Shown: one piece after another, positions 42,101 through 53,460 of the stretch | Layout: every line of letters begins with the position of its first letter | Numbering within the stretch: the stretch's first letter is position 1 | Program-made: the position numbers and the translations under genes | Notes under the pieces: generated by a model | The model's input: only the letters and a program-made list of their open reading frames with translations | The model's database searches: none | What the model was told of the DNA's origin: nothing | From: Streptococcus sanguinis | GTDB lineage: Bacteria; Bacillota; Bacilli; Lactobacillales; Streptococcaceae | NCBI RefSeq assembly: GCF_900635155.1 | Contig: NZ_LR134002.1 | Coordinates: forward strand, 310,001-374,000 | DNA: 64,000 nucleotides | Direction: 5' to 3'

Positions 42101-43438
42101 ATGGATATTAGACAAGTAACAGAAACCATTGCCATGATTGAGGAGCAGAATTTTGATATTCGGACCATCACCATGGGCATTTCACTCTTGGACTGTATCG
42201 ACACAGATATTGATCGGGCGGCGGAGAAGATTTACCAAAAAATCACGACCAAAGCCAAAGACCTAGTGGCAGTTGGGGATGAAATTTCTGCTGAGCTGGG
42301 AATTCCCATCGTCAACAAGCGGGTCTCCGTGACTCCGATTTCGCTGATTGGGGCAGCGACAGATAGCAGAGACTACGTGCCTTTGGCCAAGGCTTTAGAC
42401 AAGGCAGCCAAGGAAATCGGTGTTGACTTTATCGGCGGATTCTCGGCCTTGGTCCAAAAGGGCTATCAAAAAGGCGATGAAATCCTCATTAATTCCATTC
42501 CGCGCGCTTTGGCAGAGACGGACAAGGTCTGTTCCTCTGTCAATATCGGTTCGACCAAGACCGGTATTAACATGACGGCGGTTGCGGATATGGGGCGTAT
42601 TATCAAGGAAACGGCCCAGCTTTCTGACATGGGGGCGGCCAAGCTAGTCGTCTTTGCCAATGCGGTAGAGGACAATCCCTTCATGGCGGGCGCCTTCCAT
42701 GGTGTCGGTGAAGCAGATGTGGTCATCAATGTTGGTGTTTCTGGGCCAGGTGTTGTCAAGCGAGCCTTGGAAAAGGTCCGTGGTGAGAGCTTTGACGTGG
42801 TGGCTGAAACGGTCAAGAAAACGGCTTTCAAAATCACCCGTATCGGCCAGTTGGTCGGTCAGATGGCCAGCGAGCGTCTGGGCGTCAAGTTCGGGATTGT
42901 TGACTTGAGTCTGGCTCCAACACCGGCAGTCGGAGACTCAGTGGCCCGTGTCTTGGAAGAAATGGGCTTGGAAACAGTTGGCACTCATGGCACGACAGCG
43001 GCGCTTGCCCTGCTCAATGACCAAGTCAAAAAAGGCGGTGTCATGGCCTGCAATCAGGTTGGTGGTCTGTCTGGTGCTTTCATTCCTGTGTCAGAAGATG
43101 AGGGCATGATTGCAGCTGTGCAGAATGGCTCGCTCAATCTAGAAAAGCTAGAAGCGATGACAGCTATCTGCTCGGTAGGTTTGGATATGATTGCCATTCC
43201 AGAAGCGACACCTGCTGAAACCATCGCAGCCATGATTGCGGATGAGGCAGCGATTGGCGTTATCAATCAAAAGACGACAGCTGTGCGGATTATTCCGAAG
43301 GGCAAGGAAGGCGATATGATTGAATTTGGTGGGCTCTTGGGAACAGCTCCGGTCATGAAGGTCAATCAGGCTTCGTCAGCTGCCTTTATCGCCCGGGGCG
43401 GTCAAATTCCAGCGCCTATTCACAGCTTTAAAAATTAA
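42101..43438 (+). CDS. UPF0210 (PFL/DUF711) family protein
   Basis: 445 residues, full family length. Conserved stretches include [33 protein letters not shown] and [14 protein letters not shown], and the C-terminal GLLGTAPVM. Members are structurally glycyl-radical/PFL-like but lack a proven activity; function is unknown. AAGGAGTGAAGG precedes the ATG. It is co-transcribed with the ACT-domain gene. Confidence 0.92.
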   Translation: MDIRQVTETIAMIEEQNFDIRTITMGISLLDCIDTDIDRAAEKIYQKITTKAKDLVAVGDEISAELGIPIVNKRVSVTPISLIGAATDSRDYVPLAKALDKAAKEIGVDFIGGFSALVQKGYQKGDEILINSIPRALAETDKVCSSVNIGSTKTGINMTAVADMGRIIKETAQLSDMGAAKLVVFANAVEDNPFMAGAFHGVGEADVVINVGVSGPGVVKRALEKVRGESFDVVAETVKKTAFKITRIGQLVGQMASERLGVKFGIVDLSLAPTPAVGDSVARVLEEMGLETVGTHGTTAALALLNDQVKKGGVMACNQVGGLSGAFIPVSEDEGMIAAVQNGSLNLEKLEAMTAICSVGLDMIAIPEATPAETIAAMIADEAAIGVINQKTTAVRIIPKGKEGDMIEFGGLLGTAPVMKVNQASSAAFIARGGQIPAPIHSFKN

Positions 43439-43440
43439 AA

Positions 43441-43527
43441 AGCTAGATTTGAAACAGCTTTTAAGAAAGCATCATAAAGGACAGCTATTCAGTTTCCGAG
43501 TAGGAGTTTGCGGGATTGAATCTAGCT
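43441..43527 (+). repeat. Inverted repeat after the UPF0210 gene
   Basis: AGCTAGATT (43441-43449) and AATCTAGCT (43519-43527) form a perfect 9-bp pair enclosing about 70 bases. No T run follows. Significance unclear. Confidence 0.35.
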
Positions 43528-43570
43528 GGATGCTTGAGATGTAGGGGATTATAAGGAGATTGTTTAGGTT

Positions 43571-44467
43571 ATGAATAAAAGAGAGCTAGCTGAGCTGGCC
43601 CTTGATTTAGGTTTGGATTTTGATAAGGAGAGCGGCATTATATATGGCCGTAGAAGGGATTATGCTTTTTATCTAGAGACCATAACAGATGGCGACGAAT
43701 TTGCGATTTTTTTCTCGGTCAGATGTGAGCAGGGCTATATCGGTCGAGATGCCTTGGAAGCTCTGATCAACGATTCCGAGGTCTTGATTGATTTTGAGAG
43801 AGCTGGCTACTGTCTGGCCTGTCAGATTTTGGCTAATCAAGACCGAGATTTGCTGCCGGACATTTTGGAGGAGGCTATTGAAGACTGCACCCGCTACTTT
43901 GAGGAGCAAGGGCTGGTTAGCGCCTGTGAGAAAACCGGTGAAACCGGAGATGTAGACTTGTATCAGGTGGGAGGAGCCTGGCTCTTTCTCACGCCATCTA
44001 GCTATGACCGAATGATTTCTATCTCACAGGATAAGGTGACAAAGCGCTCCCTTCCTCATCAAAGTCCGCAGAAAATACATTATTTCCTGGGGATTGTCGG
44101 GGCTTTCTTGATTAGCTTGCTTGGTGCATGCCTTGTCTTCTTCCTGACAGGTGCATCCTTGGCTATGGGCTACATATCAAGTTTTACACTGCTATTTAGC
44201 ATTGCTTGCTATGAAAAGTTTGTCAAAGGGATTTCTGTTTTAGGAATTGTGGCAAGTTTCTTTTTTACTTTAACGATGAGCTTTTTAGCTGTTCAAATCG
44301 GTTATGCCAATTCTTTTTACCAAGGGGAAGGCAATATTTTGCAAGCCGTTATCGCGATTAATAAAGCCGCTTTATCCGGACAGTTTGGTCTTAATTATTG
44401 GCTCCATTATCCATTCATTGTTCTTGGATGTGTCAGTGCTGTAAAAGTTCATATTCAGTCTCTATAG
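43571..44467 (+). CDS. Hypothetical membrane protein with soluble N-terminal domain
   Basis: 298 residues. The first 165 are soluble and acidic (ALDLGLDFDKESGIIYGRRRDYAFYLE...VLIDFERAGYCLACQILANQDRD). Then come about four membrane helices (YFLGIVGAFLISLLGACLVFFL, YISSFTLLFSIACYE, VASFFFTLTMSFLAVQIGY and a C-terminal one). No family was recognised. GGAG lies upstream (TAAGGAGATTGTTTAGGTT). It stands between the UPF0210 gene and the phosphatase pair. Confidence 0.7.
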   Translation: MNKRELAELALDLGLDFDKESGIIYGRRRDYAFYLETITDGDEFAIFFSVRCEQGYIGRDALEALINDSEVLIDFERAGYCLACQILANQDRDLLPDILEEAIEDCTRYFEEQGLVSACEKTGETGDVDLYQVGGAWLFLTPSSYDRMISISQDKVTKRSLPHQSPQKIHYFLGIVGAFLISLLGACLVFFLTGASLAMGYISSFTLLFSIACYEKFVKGISVLGIVASFFFTLTMSFLAVQIGYANSFYQGEGNILQAVIAINKAALSGQFGLNYWLHYPFIVLGCVSAVKVHIQSL

Positions 44468-44587
44468 TTGATTGGGGATTGATTTCAGGTTGGAGCAGTT
44501 CTGTCAATGATGGAACAGGGTATCAAAAAGAAAGCCAAGGCCTTTTTCAAAATTTACTATAACAAACAAAAATAAAAGAGGTAAACT

Positions 44588-45289
44588 ATGTCAAAAACAA
44601 GACTCTATGTTATCCGTCATGGAAAGACCATGTTTAATACTATCGGTCGGGCACAGGGCTGGTCTGATACGCCGCTGACTGTCGAAGGCGAGCGCGGTAT
44701 TCGTGAGCTGGGTATCGGATTGCGAGAGTCTAACTTGCCTTTTGTCAAAGCCTTTTCCAGTGATAGCGGTAGGACCATTCAGACCATGGGGATTATCCTA
44801 GAGGAGCTGGGTCTGACTGGGCAGATTCCCTATCGCTATGACAAGCGCATCCGGGAGTGGTGTTTCGGAAGTTTTGATGGTGCCTATGGGGGTGAGCTCT
44901 TTCATGGCGTTATCCCACGAGTTCTTGAGACGGATAATTACAAGGAACTCAGTTGGCCGGATTTGGCGAATGGTCTGGTAGAAGTGGATACGGCTGGCTG
45001 GGCTGAGTCTTGGGACAAGCTTAGCAGTCGGATTTTAGAAGGATTTGAAGCCATTGCTAGAGAGGTAGAATCCTCTGGCGGCGGCAATGCTCTGGTCGTC
45101 AGCCACAGCATGACCATTGGTACCTTGGCTTATCTGGTTGATGAGAATATCACGAAAAATCCTAATGTTGATAATGGTAGTGTCACAGTGTTGGAGTATG
45201 AAAAGGGTCGCTTCAGCATTCAAGCTCTGGGCGATGTGTCTTACCGTCAGATTGGCGCAGCTATATTGGACCGAGAAAATCAAGAATGA
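44588..45289 (+). CDS. Histidine phosphatase (phosphoglycerate mutase-like), copy 1
   Basis: 233 residues. The phosphate-pocket motif VIRHGKT is at residues 8-14 and the second catalytic His is in VVSHSMTIG (about 177). It is a cofactor-independent-of-glycolysis type: the sequence lacks the long insertions of dPGM glycolytic enzymes and belongs to the broad phosphatase branch, so the substrate is unknown. It is about 70 percent identical by eye to the next gene, a tandem duplicate. AGAGGTAAACT precedes the ATG. Confidence 0.88.
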   Translation: MSKTRLYVIRHGKTMFNTIGRAQGWSDTPLTVEGERGIRELGIGLRESNLPFVKAFSSDSGRTIQTMGIILEELGLTGQIPYRYDKRIREWCFGSFDGAYGGELFHGVIPRVLETDNYKELSWPDLANGLVEVDTAGWAESWDKLSSRILEGFEAIAREVESSGGGNALVVSHSMTIGTLAYLVDENITKNPNVDNGSVTVLEYEKGRFSIQALGDVSYRQIGAAILDRENQE

Positions 45290-45316
45290 GCGGGAGTTTT
45301 GAGACTCCTGCTTTTT
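45290..45316 (+). terminator. Terminator between the two phosphatase genes
   Basis: An 8-bp stem (45290-45297 with 45304-45311) and a five-T run overlapping the first gene's end. A new TG-extended -10 (TGGTATAAT, hexamer 45357-45362) follows, so the second copy has its own promoter. Confidence 0.75.
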
Positions 45317-45388
45317 GCTTTGAAAGCCAGATGGCGCCAATTTCTTTATAAAATGGTATAATATGAAAAGAATAACGGAGGAAATGAA

Positions 45389-46087
45389 ATGGCAAAAACA
45401 AGATTATACTTGGTTCGTCATGGCAAAACCATGTTTAATACTATCGGCCGGGCTCAAGGCTGGTCTGATACCCCATTGACTGAAGCTGGGGAACGTGGCA
45501 TTCATGAGTTAGGCATTGGCTTGAGAGAAGCTGGGCTTGATTTCAAAATGGCCCGTTCTAGTGACAGCGGCCGAACTATTCAGACCATGGGCATTATTCT
45601 AGAGGAGCTGGGATTGACAGGTCAGATACCTTATACCTTTGACAAGCGGATTCGTGAATGGTGTTTTGGCAGTTTTGACGGTGGTTATGATGGGGAACTC
45701 TTTATGGGTGTAATGCCTCGGGTCTTTAATATAGAGCACGTCCATCAGCTTAGCTATGCTGAGCTAGCAGAAGGTCTTGTAGAAGTTGATACAGCAGGCT
45801 GGGCAGAAAACTGGGAAAAGCTCAGCGGCCGAATCTGGGAAGGTTTTTCAGCCATAGCTGAGGAGCTGGAAGCTGCTGGCGGTGGCAATGCTCTTGTCGT
45901 CAGCCACGGCATGACCATCGGAACCTTTGTCTATCTAATCAACCGAACTCAGCCTCATGGTTTGGACAACGGCAGTGTGACGGTTGTAGACTATGAAGAC
46001 GGTAAATTCACAGTAGCTTGCATCGGAGATATGTCTTATCGTGAGACCGGTGCCGAAGTAATGGAGGAAGAAGTTGAAACGCGCTAA
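45389..46087 (+). CDS. Histidine phosphatase, copy 2
   Basis: 232 residues, tandem paralogue of the upstream gene, with the same VRHGKT, GWSDTPLT, SSDSGRTIQTMG and VVSHGMTIG elements. The second copy keeps the canonical SHGM, whereas copy 1 has SHSM. AACGGAGGAAATGAA precedes the ATG. It is transcribed from its own promoter together with the M15 peptidase gene, whose start lies inside its 3' end. Confidence 0.88.
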   Translation: MAKTRLYLVRHGKTMFNTIGRAQGWSDTPLTEAGERGIHELGIGLREAGLDFKMARSSDSGRTIQTMGIILEELGLTGQIPYTFDKRIREWCFGSFDGGYDGELFMGVMPRVFNIEHVHQLSYAELAEGLVEVDTAGWAENWEKLSGRIWEGFSAIAEELEAAGGGNALVVSHGMTIGTFVYLINRTQPHGLDNGSVTVVDYEDGKFTVACIGDMSYRETGAEVMEEEVETR

Positions 46088-46862
46088 ACATCGCAAAGAA
46101 AAGAGAAAATCGAAGTCTAAGAAGATTGGATTAACGTTTTTGTTGTTAATCGTCTTGTGTCTGGCAGCTGGAGGAACGGCGATTTATTTCCGTCCGTCCT
46201 TGTTACAAGATCTGCTTGCAAAGATTCAGTTTTCGGGTTCGTCTAGCAGTTCTGCTATGAAGGGCTCTTCTAGCTCAGAGAGTTCGCAGTCTGATTTGCC
46301 CAAGGTGTCTTCTACTGACTGGAATTTGATTTTAGTCAATCGTGACAATCAGCAAGAAGAAAAGACACCTGATCTGACTCAGATCGGGGAGATCCAGGTG
46401 GACAGCCGTATTGCTGAAAATACTAGGCAGTTCTTAGCTGCAGCCCAAACGATAGCTCCTGAAGAAACTTTAATCTCTGGCTATCGCAGCCGAGCTGAGC
46501 AGGAGGAACTCTATAACGAAAAAGTTGCTGGGGAAGTCGCCAAAGGCTTGTCAAATGAAGAAGCAGTCAGCATCGTGCTGAAGCAAGTGCAGCTTCCAGG
46601 AGCTAGCGAACATCAAACGGGCTTGGCTATTGATATGAGTGTCCCAGAAGGTCAGGAGGATGAACTGGCAGCCAAGATTGCTGAGCTAGCTCCGCAATAT
46701 GGCTTTGTCCTTCGCTATCCGGATGGCAAGAGTGATATTACTGGAGTTGATTTTGAGAACTGGCATTACCGCTATGTCGGTGTGGAGAATGCCCAGTATA
46801 TGCAGAAGCACAATCTGGTTCTGGAAGAATATATTGCTCTGCTTAAAGCAGCCGGGAAATAA
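46074..46862 (+). CDS. M15B LD/DD-carboxypeptidase, LdcB/DacB-like
   Basis: 262 residues. A basic start and one membrane helix (IGLTFLLLIVLCLAAGGTAIYF) anchor it outside. A Ser-rich linker follows, then the M15B peptidase domain with SGYRSRAEQEELY, SEHQTGLAIDMS (zinc His and Asp) and ENWHYRYVG (catalytic Glu-x-WH). Such enzymes trim the terminal D-Ala of peptidoglycan stem peptides. The start is a TTG (46074) with GGAGG seven bases upstream, inside the end of the phosphatase gene (14-base overlap). Confidence 0.88.
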   Translation: MKRAKHRKEKRKSKSKKIGLTFLLLIVLCLAAGGTAIYFRPSLLQDLLAKIQFSGSSSSSAMKGSSSSESSQSDLPKVSSTDWNLILVNRDNQQEEKTPDLTQIGEIQVDSRIAENTRQFLAAAQTIAPEETLISGYRSRAEQEELYNEKVAGEVAKGLSNEEAVSIVLKQVQLPGASEHQTGLAIDMSVPEGQEDELAAKIAELAPQYGFVLRYPDGKSDITGVDFENWHYRYVGVENAQYMQKHNLVLEEYIALLKAAGK

Positions 46863-46868
46863 ACAAGT

Positions 46869-46893
46869 AAGTCAGGTTTTCCTGGCTTTTTTT
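46869..46893 (+). terminator. Terminator after the M15 peptidase gene
   Basis: An 8-bp stem (46869-46876 with 46881-46888), 4-nt loop and T run. Confidence 0.85.
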
Positions 46894-47012
46894 ATGCTGA
46901 TTTATCAGGAGGCAGGTCTCTAATCACGTTTGCTTCAGATTTAAAGCAGGTTTAGCTACAAGTATTGAAAGATAAAAAGAAATCACTTTCTGTAAAAAAT
47001 ATTTATAAATCC

Positions 47013-47067
47013 TTGACAACTATATCGGACTGCGATATAATTTTTATATCAAGGTTCGATATATCGA
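47013..47067 (+). promoter_or_regulatory. PadR operon promoter with two operator palindromes
   Basis: TTGACA (47013-47018) and TATAAT (47036-47041) are 17 bp apart. ATATCG-GACTG-CGATAT (47022-47038) sits between them and TCGATATATCGA (47056-47067) just downstream. Both share CGATAT half-sites, fitting autorepression by the PadR protein. Confidence 0.8.
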
Positions 47068-47087
47068 GGTGAAAGTGAGATAAAAAG

Positions 47088-47411
47088 ATGAGTGGATTGA
47101 CAGAAAAGCTTAGGAGAGTCTATGTGCCAATGACAGAGACAGGTTTTTATATCCTCTTCTGTCTTCAGAAAGAGAGGCACGGTTACAGTATTACTCAAAA
47201 AGTCAAGGAGCTGACAGAAGGACAGCTATCCATCAGCCCGGGAACCATGTACGGAACCTTGGCAAAGATGGAAAAAGATGGTCTAATTGCCTTTGTTCGT
47301 GAGGAAGAAAAGAGAAAACTCTATTCTATCACGGAGCTTGGAAGACAGATTTTAGAGTTGGAAATCCAGCGGATTGAGCGCCTTTACCGCAATAGTAAGG
47401 AGGAAGTTTGA
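47088..47411 (+). CDS. PadR-family transcriptional regulator
   Basis: 107 residues. A winged helix: MTETGFYILFCLQKERHGYSITQKVKELT, SPGTMYGTLAKMEKDGLI, with a short C-terminal dimerisation helix. PadR repressors often control a membrane transporter operon that responds to phenolics, antibiotics or antimicrobial peptides. Here the next three genes (DUF2812, ABC ATPase, permease) are in the same operon. GAGGTGAAAGTGAG lies upstream of the ATG. Confidence 0.93.
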   Translation: MSGLTEKLRRVYVPMTETGFYILFCLQKERHGYSITQKVKELTEGQLSISPGTMYGTLAKMEKDGLIAFVREEEKRKLYSITELGRQILELEIQRIERLYRNSKEEV

Positions 47412-47983
47412 TGGAAAAGAAGATTGTCTATAAAATCTTTACCATTGCAGACTATGACAGAGAAGCGGCTTATTTTAAAAAAATGCATAGCCAAGGCTGG
47501 AAATTGAAAAAAGTAAGTTATTCTCCCTTTCTTGTTGCGGTTTGTTATACTTTTGAAGCCTGTCCGCCTCAGGAAGTGGCCTATCAATTAGATTTTCGCC
47601 CTATAAAGAAGGCGGAGCAAGAATCCTATTATCAACTTTTTGAGGATTGCGGCTGGGAGCATATTGCAAACTTTAATCAATTTTCTTATTTCCGCAAGCC
47701 AGTTTCTCAGATTGATGCAGACAGCGATCTTGAAATCTATAATGATGCTTGGTCTAAGCTAGAGATGGTCAAGCGTTTGCTTGTATGGCGGTTTTTACCA
47801 GCCATCATGGTTTTGTGTGTCACTACCTATCTCCTTCTAGATATTTTCCAGAAGAGTTTGAAAGCAAGTCTATTATTCAAATCAATCTTAGCAATAGACT
47901 GTGTCATATTGCTTATTCTGTTCTGTCAGCTGGTCCATATTGCCTTGCGTTTTTGGAAAATGAGGCAGGAACTGAAAGACTGA
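47411..47983 (+). CDS. DUF2812 domain membrane protein
   Basis: 190 residues. The soluble N-terminal domain (YKIFTIADYDREAAYFKKMHSQGWKLKKVSY...YQLFEDCGWEHIANFNQFSYF) is DUF2812, and two membrane helices follow (about residues 120-180). DUF2812 genes are commonly paired with PadR regulators; the role is unproven. Start at ATG 47411, overlapping the padR stop by one base (TGATG), with AAGGAGG nine bases upstream. Confidence 0.85.
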   Translation: MEKKIVYKIFTIADYDREAAYFKKMHSQGWKLKKVSYSPFLVAVCYTFEACPPQEVAYQLDFRPIKKAEQESYYQLFEDCGWEHIANFNQFSYFRKPVSQIDADSDLEIYNDAWSKLEMVKRLLVWRFLPAIMVLCVTTYLLLDIFQKSLKASLLFKSILAIDCVILLILFCQLVHIALRFWKMRQELKD

Positions 47984-48024
47984 TTTCAGTTTTGTTAAAT
48001 ACTGTTGTGAAAGCGAGGAAAACA

Positions 48025-48864
48025 ATGAAAAAGACCATTATTGAAGTGCAAGGCTTGAAAAAGAAGTTCAAAGAGCAAGAAGCCTTGGCAGGAATCGGTT
48101 TTTCCATCCGAGAGGGAGAGATTTTTGGGTTCCTAGGGCCTTCTGGATCCGGTAAAACCACGACCATCAATATTTTGACTGGTCAGTTGTCTGCAGATTC
48201 TGGATCAGCTCATGTGCTGTCTGCACCGGTTGAGGATTTAAAGACAGAAGTCCTAGAGCAGATTGGGATTGTCAGCGATGGCAGCGGATTTTATGAAAAG
48301 ATGTCACTTTACAAAAATCTCAAAGCCTACGCTATGATCTTTGGTGTTGGTATGGAGAAAGTCGACCAACTCCTCCGAAAAGTGGGGCTTTATGATAGTC
48401 GCAACAAGGTGGCGGAAAAACTATCTACTGGTATGAAGCAGCGGATGTTACTGGTCCGTGCCTTGATTAATCGACCCAAACTACTCTTCTTGGATGAGCC
48501 AACCAGTGGTTTGGATCCGTCAACCTCTCGCACCATTCACGAATTGCTGCTGGAACTAAAAGCGCAGGGGACAACTATTTTTCTGACGACTCATGATATG
48601 CAGGAAGCTACCCTCCTGTGTGATCGCTTGGCTTTGCTAAGTAAAGGGAAATTAGTCGAAGTGGGCAGTCCGCATGAGATTATCCAAAAGTATAATACGG
48701 ATAAGAAGGTTCGTTTAGAATATGTAAATTTGACGACGAAGACGGTGGCCTTTGAGGAGCTGCAAGGAGGCTTGGATTTGTCCAATGTTATCAGTATTCA
48801 TTCCTGCGAACCAACTTTGGAAGATGTTTTCATCACTTTGACAGGAGGTACCTTAAATGTCTAA
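48025..48864 (+). CDS. ABC transporter ATP-binding protein
   Basis: 279 residues. Walker A GPSGSGKTT (about 37-45), the signature reads LSTGMKQR in place of LSGGQ, as in many ABC-2 exporters, and Walker B LLFLDEPTSGLDP follows. Start at 48025 (GCGAGG upstream); the frame extends far into the preceding gene but without a site. With the next gene it forms an exporter likely regulated by the PadR protein. Overlaps the permease gene by eight bases. Confidence 0.9.
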   Translation: MKKTIIEVQGLKKKFKEQEALAGIGFSIREGEIFGFLGPSGSGKTTTINILTGQLSADSGSAHVLSAPVEDLKTEVLEQIGIVSDGSGFYEKMSLYKNLKAYAMIFGVGMEKVDQLLRKVGLYDSRNKVAEKLSTGMKQRMLLVRALINRPKLLFLDEPTSGLDPSTSRTIHELLLELKAQGTTIFLTTHDMQEATLLCDRLALLSKGKLVEVGSPHEIIQKYNTDKKVRLEYVNLTTKTVAFEELQGGLDLSNVISIHSCEPTLEDVFITLTGGTLNV

Positions 48865-49585
48865 TAAATTCAAAGGTATGATTTGGCTAAGAGGTCAAGT
48901 GACACTAGCTAATAAAAGTATTCTATTGCAGGTTTTCATGCCGATTTTCCTCATTTTTCTCTATAAATTTATTTTTTCTCTGAATGGAGCGGAGCAGGAA
49001 ATTGGAGCTGATAAACTAGCTACTTTATTACTGAATATCTCTTTGCCTTTCTCTCTAGCCATGTCAGTTGGAACCCCCATCATCATCATCCTAGCTGAGG
49101 AAAGAGAAAAACATAATTTGCAAAGTTTGCGCTTGGCTGGTGTGACAGCTGGTCAATACATTCTCTCCGCTTTAATTTGGCCAGCGATTATTGGGATTTT
49201 TTATATCGTCATTACCCCACTTTTGGTGGGAGCTAAGCTTTCTCATCATCTGTTCAGCTATAGTTTGGTTCTCTTGTTGACCATGCTGGTCTTAATTTTC
49301 TTCTTTTTAATGGTTGGTCTGTTTTGTAAAAATCAGGTCATGGCACAATCCCTTAGTGTTCCAGCCATGCTCTTAGCGGCATTTATTCCTATGTTTTCAA
49401 ATATGAGCGAGGACTTGTCGAAGGTGCTGCGTTATAGCTTTATGGGCCTCTTTAGTAGTTATATGAAAGATTGGTCTCATTTCCATTTATGGAGCGGAGA
49501 ATTTTTGGCTCTGCTAGTTTGGTTGCTTCTTTTTGCAGGAATTTCTTTCTATTTGATGCGCCATTTGCAAATCCTGGAGGATTAA
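48857..49585 (+). CDS. ABC-2 type transporter permease
   Basis: 242 residues with about six membrane helices (ILLQVFMPIFLIFLYKFIF first, LLVWLLLFAGISFYLM last). It shows the ABC-2 permease pattern with a cytoplasmic loop EEREKHNLQSLRLAGV between helices 2 and 3. Translationally coupled to the ATPase gene (eight-base overlap), AGGAGG inside that gene. Substrate unknown; a toxic compound or peptide is likely from the PadR context. Confidence 0.88.
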   Translation: MSNKFKGMIWLRGQVTLANKSILLQVFMPIFLIFLYKFIFSLNGAEQEIGADKLATLLLNISLPFSLAMSVGTPIIIILAEEREKHNLQSLRLAGVTAGQYILSALIWPAIIGIFYIVITPLLVGAKLSHHLFSYSLVLLLTMLVLIFFFLMVGLFCKNQVMAQSLSVPAMLLAAFIPMFSNMSEDLSKVLRYSFMGLFSSYMKDWSHFHLWSGEFLALLVWLLLFAGISFYLMRHLQILED

Positions 49586-49606
49586 TCTAGGTCGCCAGAC
49601 TGATTT

Positions 49607-49633
49607 TTAGCACTCTTGTAAAAAGAGTGCTAA
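49607..49633. promoter_or_regulatory. CIRCE element 1 (HrcA operator), also a terminator hairpin
   Basis: TTAGCACTC-N9-GAGTGCTAA, a perfect CIRCE palindrome, followed by TTTTTT. It lies 18 bp upstream of the hrcA -35 and 21 bp downstream of the ABC permease stop, so it can end that operon as well as bind HrcA. Confidence 0.92.
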
Positions 49634-49650
49634 TTTTTTGAGTTTTTGTC

Positions 49651-49678
49651 TTGACTTTGGAGTAGAAGAGTGTATAAT
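49651..49678 (+). promoter_or_regulatory. Heat-shock operon promoter
   Basis: TTGACT (49651-49656) and TATAAT (49673-49678), 16-bp spacing, bracketed by two CIRCE elements. Confidence 0.9.
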
Positions 49679-49689
49679 AGAATCATGAG

Positions 49690-49716
49690 TTAGCACTCGA
49701 GGTGGTTGAGTGCTAA
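49690..49716. promoter_or_regulatory. CIRCE element 2
   Basis: TTAGCACTC-N9-GAGTGCTAA at the presumed transcription start of the hrcA operon. Confidence 0.95.
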
Positions 49717-49748
49717 TCGACAGCAGAATCTTGATTGGAGGTGATGCC

Positions 49749-50783
49749 GTGGTCACGGAGCGTCAAAATGAGATTTTGAATTTGATTATTGATATCTTTA
49801 CCAAGACTCACGAGCCGGTCGGATCCAAAGCCCTGCAGGATTCCATCAATTCCAGTAGTGCCACCATCCGCAACGATATGGCGGCTTTGGAAAAGCAGGG
49901 GCTTCTGGAAAAGGCGCATACGTCCAGCGGCCGTAAGCCTAGCGTGGCTGGTTTTCAATACTTTGTCAAGCATTCTCTGTCCTTTGATCGTCTCGCTGAG
50001 AATGAACTCTATGAGGTTATCAAAGCCTTTGACCATGAGTTTTTCAACTTGGAGGACATTCTTCAACAGGCAGCAGACCTTTTGACTAAGCTCAGTGGAT
50101 GCACGGTTGTTGCACTGGATGTAGAACCCAGTCGGCAGCGCCTGACAGCTTTTGACATCGTTGTGCTCAGTCAGCACACGGCTCTAGCGGTCTTCACCTT
50201 GGATGAGTCCAATACCATCACCAGTCAGTTTATGATTCCGCGCAACTTCCTAAGAGAAGATCTAGACAGGCTTAAAGGCTTGGTACGTGAGCGATTCTTG
50301 GGACAGACAGTGTTGGACATCCATTACAAGATTCGGACGGAGATTCCGCAGATTATCCAACGCTATTTCACTACGACGGACAATGTCATCCAACTCTTTG
50401 AGCATATCTTTGGTGATATTTTCAAGGAAAATGTGATTCTGTCTGGCAAGGTTCAACTCTTGGAATTTTCAGATCTGTCAGCTTATCAGTTTTTTGATGA
50501 CCCGCAGAAAGTAGCCTTTGAGATTCGCGACGGTTTGGCCGAAGATCAGATGCAAAGCGTGCGCGTGGCAGACAGTAGAGAAAGCTGTTTGGCTGATCTA
50601 ACGCTGATTTCCAGCAAATTCCTGATTCCTTATCGAGGCTTTGGGGTGCTGGCAGTTGTCGGTCCGGTCAATCTTGACTACCAACGGCTGGTCAGTCAGA
50701 TGAATGTCGTCAACCGCGTACTGACCATGAAACTGACCGACTTCTACCGCTATCTTAGCAGCAATCACTATGAAGTCCATTAA
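49749..50783 (+). CDS. hrcA: Heat-inducible transcription repressor HrcA
   Basis: 344 residues. An N-terminal winged helix ([42 protein letters not shown]) and a GAF-like dimerisation domain. It binds CIRCE and is kept active by chaperonins. The start is a GTG at 49749 with GGAGGTGAT upstream; an in-frame GTG at 49710 lies inside CIRCE 2 and can be dismissed. First gene of hrcA-grpE-dnaK-(DJ-1)-dnaJ. Confidence 0.96.
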   Translation: MVTERQNEILNLIIDIFTKTHEPVGSKALQDSINSSSATIRNDMAALEKQGLLEKAHTSSGRKPSVAGFQYFVKHSLSFDRLAENELYEVIKAFDHEFFNLEDILQQAADLLTKLSGCTVVALDVEPSRQRLTAFDIVVLSQHTALAVFTLDESNTITSQFMIPRNFLREDLDRLKGLVRERFLGQTVLDIHYKIRTEIPQIIQRYFTTTDNVIQLFEHIFGDIFKENVILSGKVQLLEFSDLSAYQFFDDPQKVAFEIRDGLAEDQMQSVRVADSRESCLADLTLISSKFLIPYRGFGVLAVVGPVNLDYQRLVSQMNVVNRVLTMKLTDFYRYLSSNHYEVH

Positions 50784-50818
50784 ATATAATAGAAATATTC
50801 CTAAAAAGGAGGTGCCTT

Positions 50819-51355
50819 GTGGCAAAACATAAACAAGAAGAACATCCAGAAGATGTAGAAGTAAAAGAGGAAGCTGTAGAAGCAGCTGAGCAAGCTGAAT
50901 CAGCAAGCCCTGAAAAATCAGAATTAGAACTAGCTAATGAGCGGGCAGAAGATTTTGAAAACAAATATCTCCGTGCTCATGCAGAAATGCAGAACATCCA
51001 GCGTCGAGCAAATGAAGAACGCCAGCAGCTGCAAAGATACCGCAGTCAGGATCTGGCAAAAGCTATTTTGCCTTCGATAGATAATCTGGAGCGCGCACTT
51101 GCCGTTGAAGGGCTAACAGATGATGTTAAAAAAGGACTGGAAATGGTGCAGGAAAGCTTGATTCATGCTCTCAAAGAAGAGGGTATCGAAGAAATTGCAG
51201 CTGACGGAGCTTTTGACCATAACTATCACATGGCCATTCAAACCGTTCCAGCCGATGATGAGCACCCAGCTGACACTATCGCGCAGGTCTTCCAAAAAGG
51301 CTACAAACTTCATGACCGTATCCTTAGACCAGCTATGGTGGTTGTTTATAACTAG
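50819..51355 (+). CDS. grpE: Nucleotide exchange factor GrpE
   Basis: 178 residues. An acidic N-terminal tail ([21 protein letters not shown]), a long dimerising coiled coil ([25 protein letters not shown]) and a C-terminal beta domain ([13 protein letters not shown]). It releases ADP from DnaK. It starts with GTG after AAAGGAGGTG. A structured element fills the 263 bases to dnaK. Confidence 0.96.
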   Translation: MAKHKQEEHPEDVEVKEEAVEAAEQAESASPEKSELELANERAEDFENKYLRAHAEMQNIQRRANEERQQLQRYRSQDLAKAILPSIDNLERALAVEGLTDDVKKGLEMVQESLIHALKEEGIEEIAADGAFDHNYHMAIQTVPADDEHPADTIAQVFQKGYKLHDRILRPAMVVVYN

Positions 51356-51366
51356 GAGGTAAGTCA

Positions 51367-53448
<2,082 letters not shown>

Positions 53449-53460
53449 GTGGTGAGACAG

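Noticed and set aside
44507..44575. Small frame MMEQGIKKKAKAFFKIYYNKQK before the first phosphatase gene
   Set aside because: Only 22 residues, GGAG lies too far from the ATG and no sign of conservation can be judged, so I did not call it a gene.
47785..48024. 80-residue upstream extension of the ABC ATPase
   Set aside because: It is the shifted frame of the DUF2812 gene; the ATPase fold starts after ATG 48025, which has its own site.
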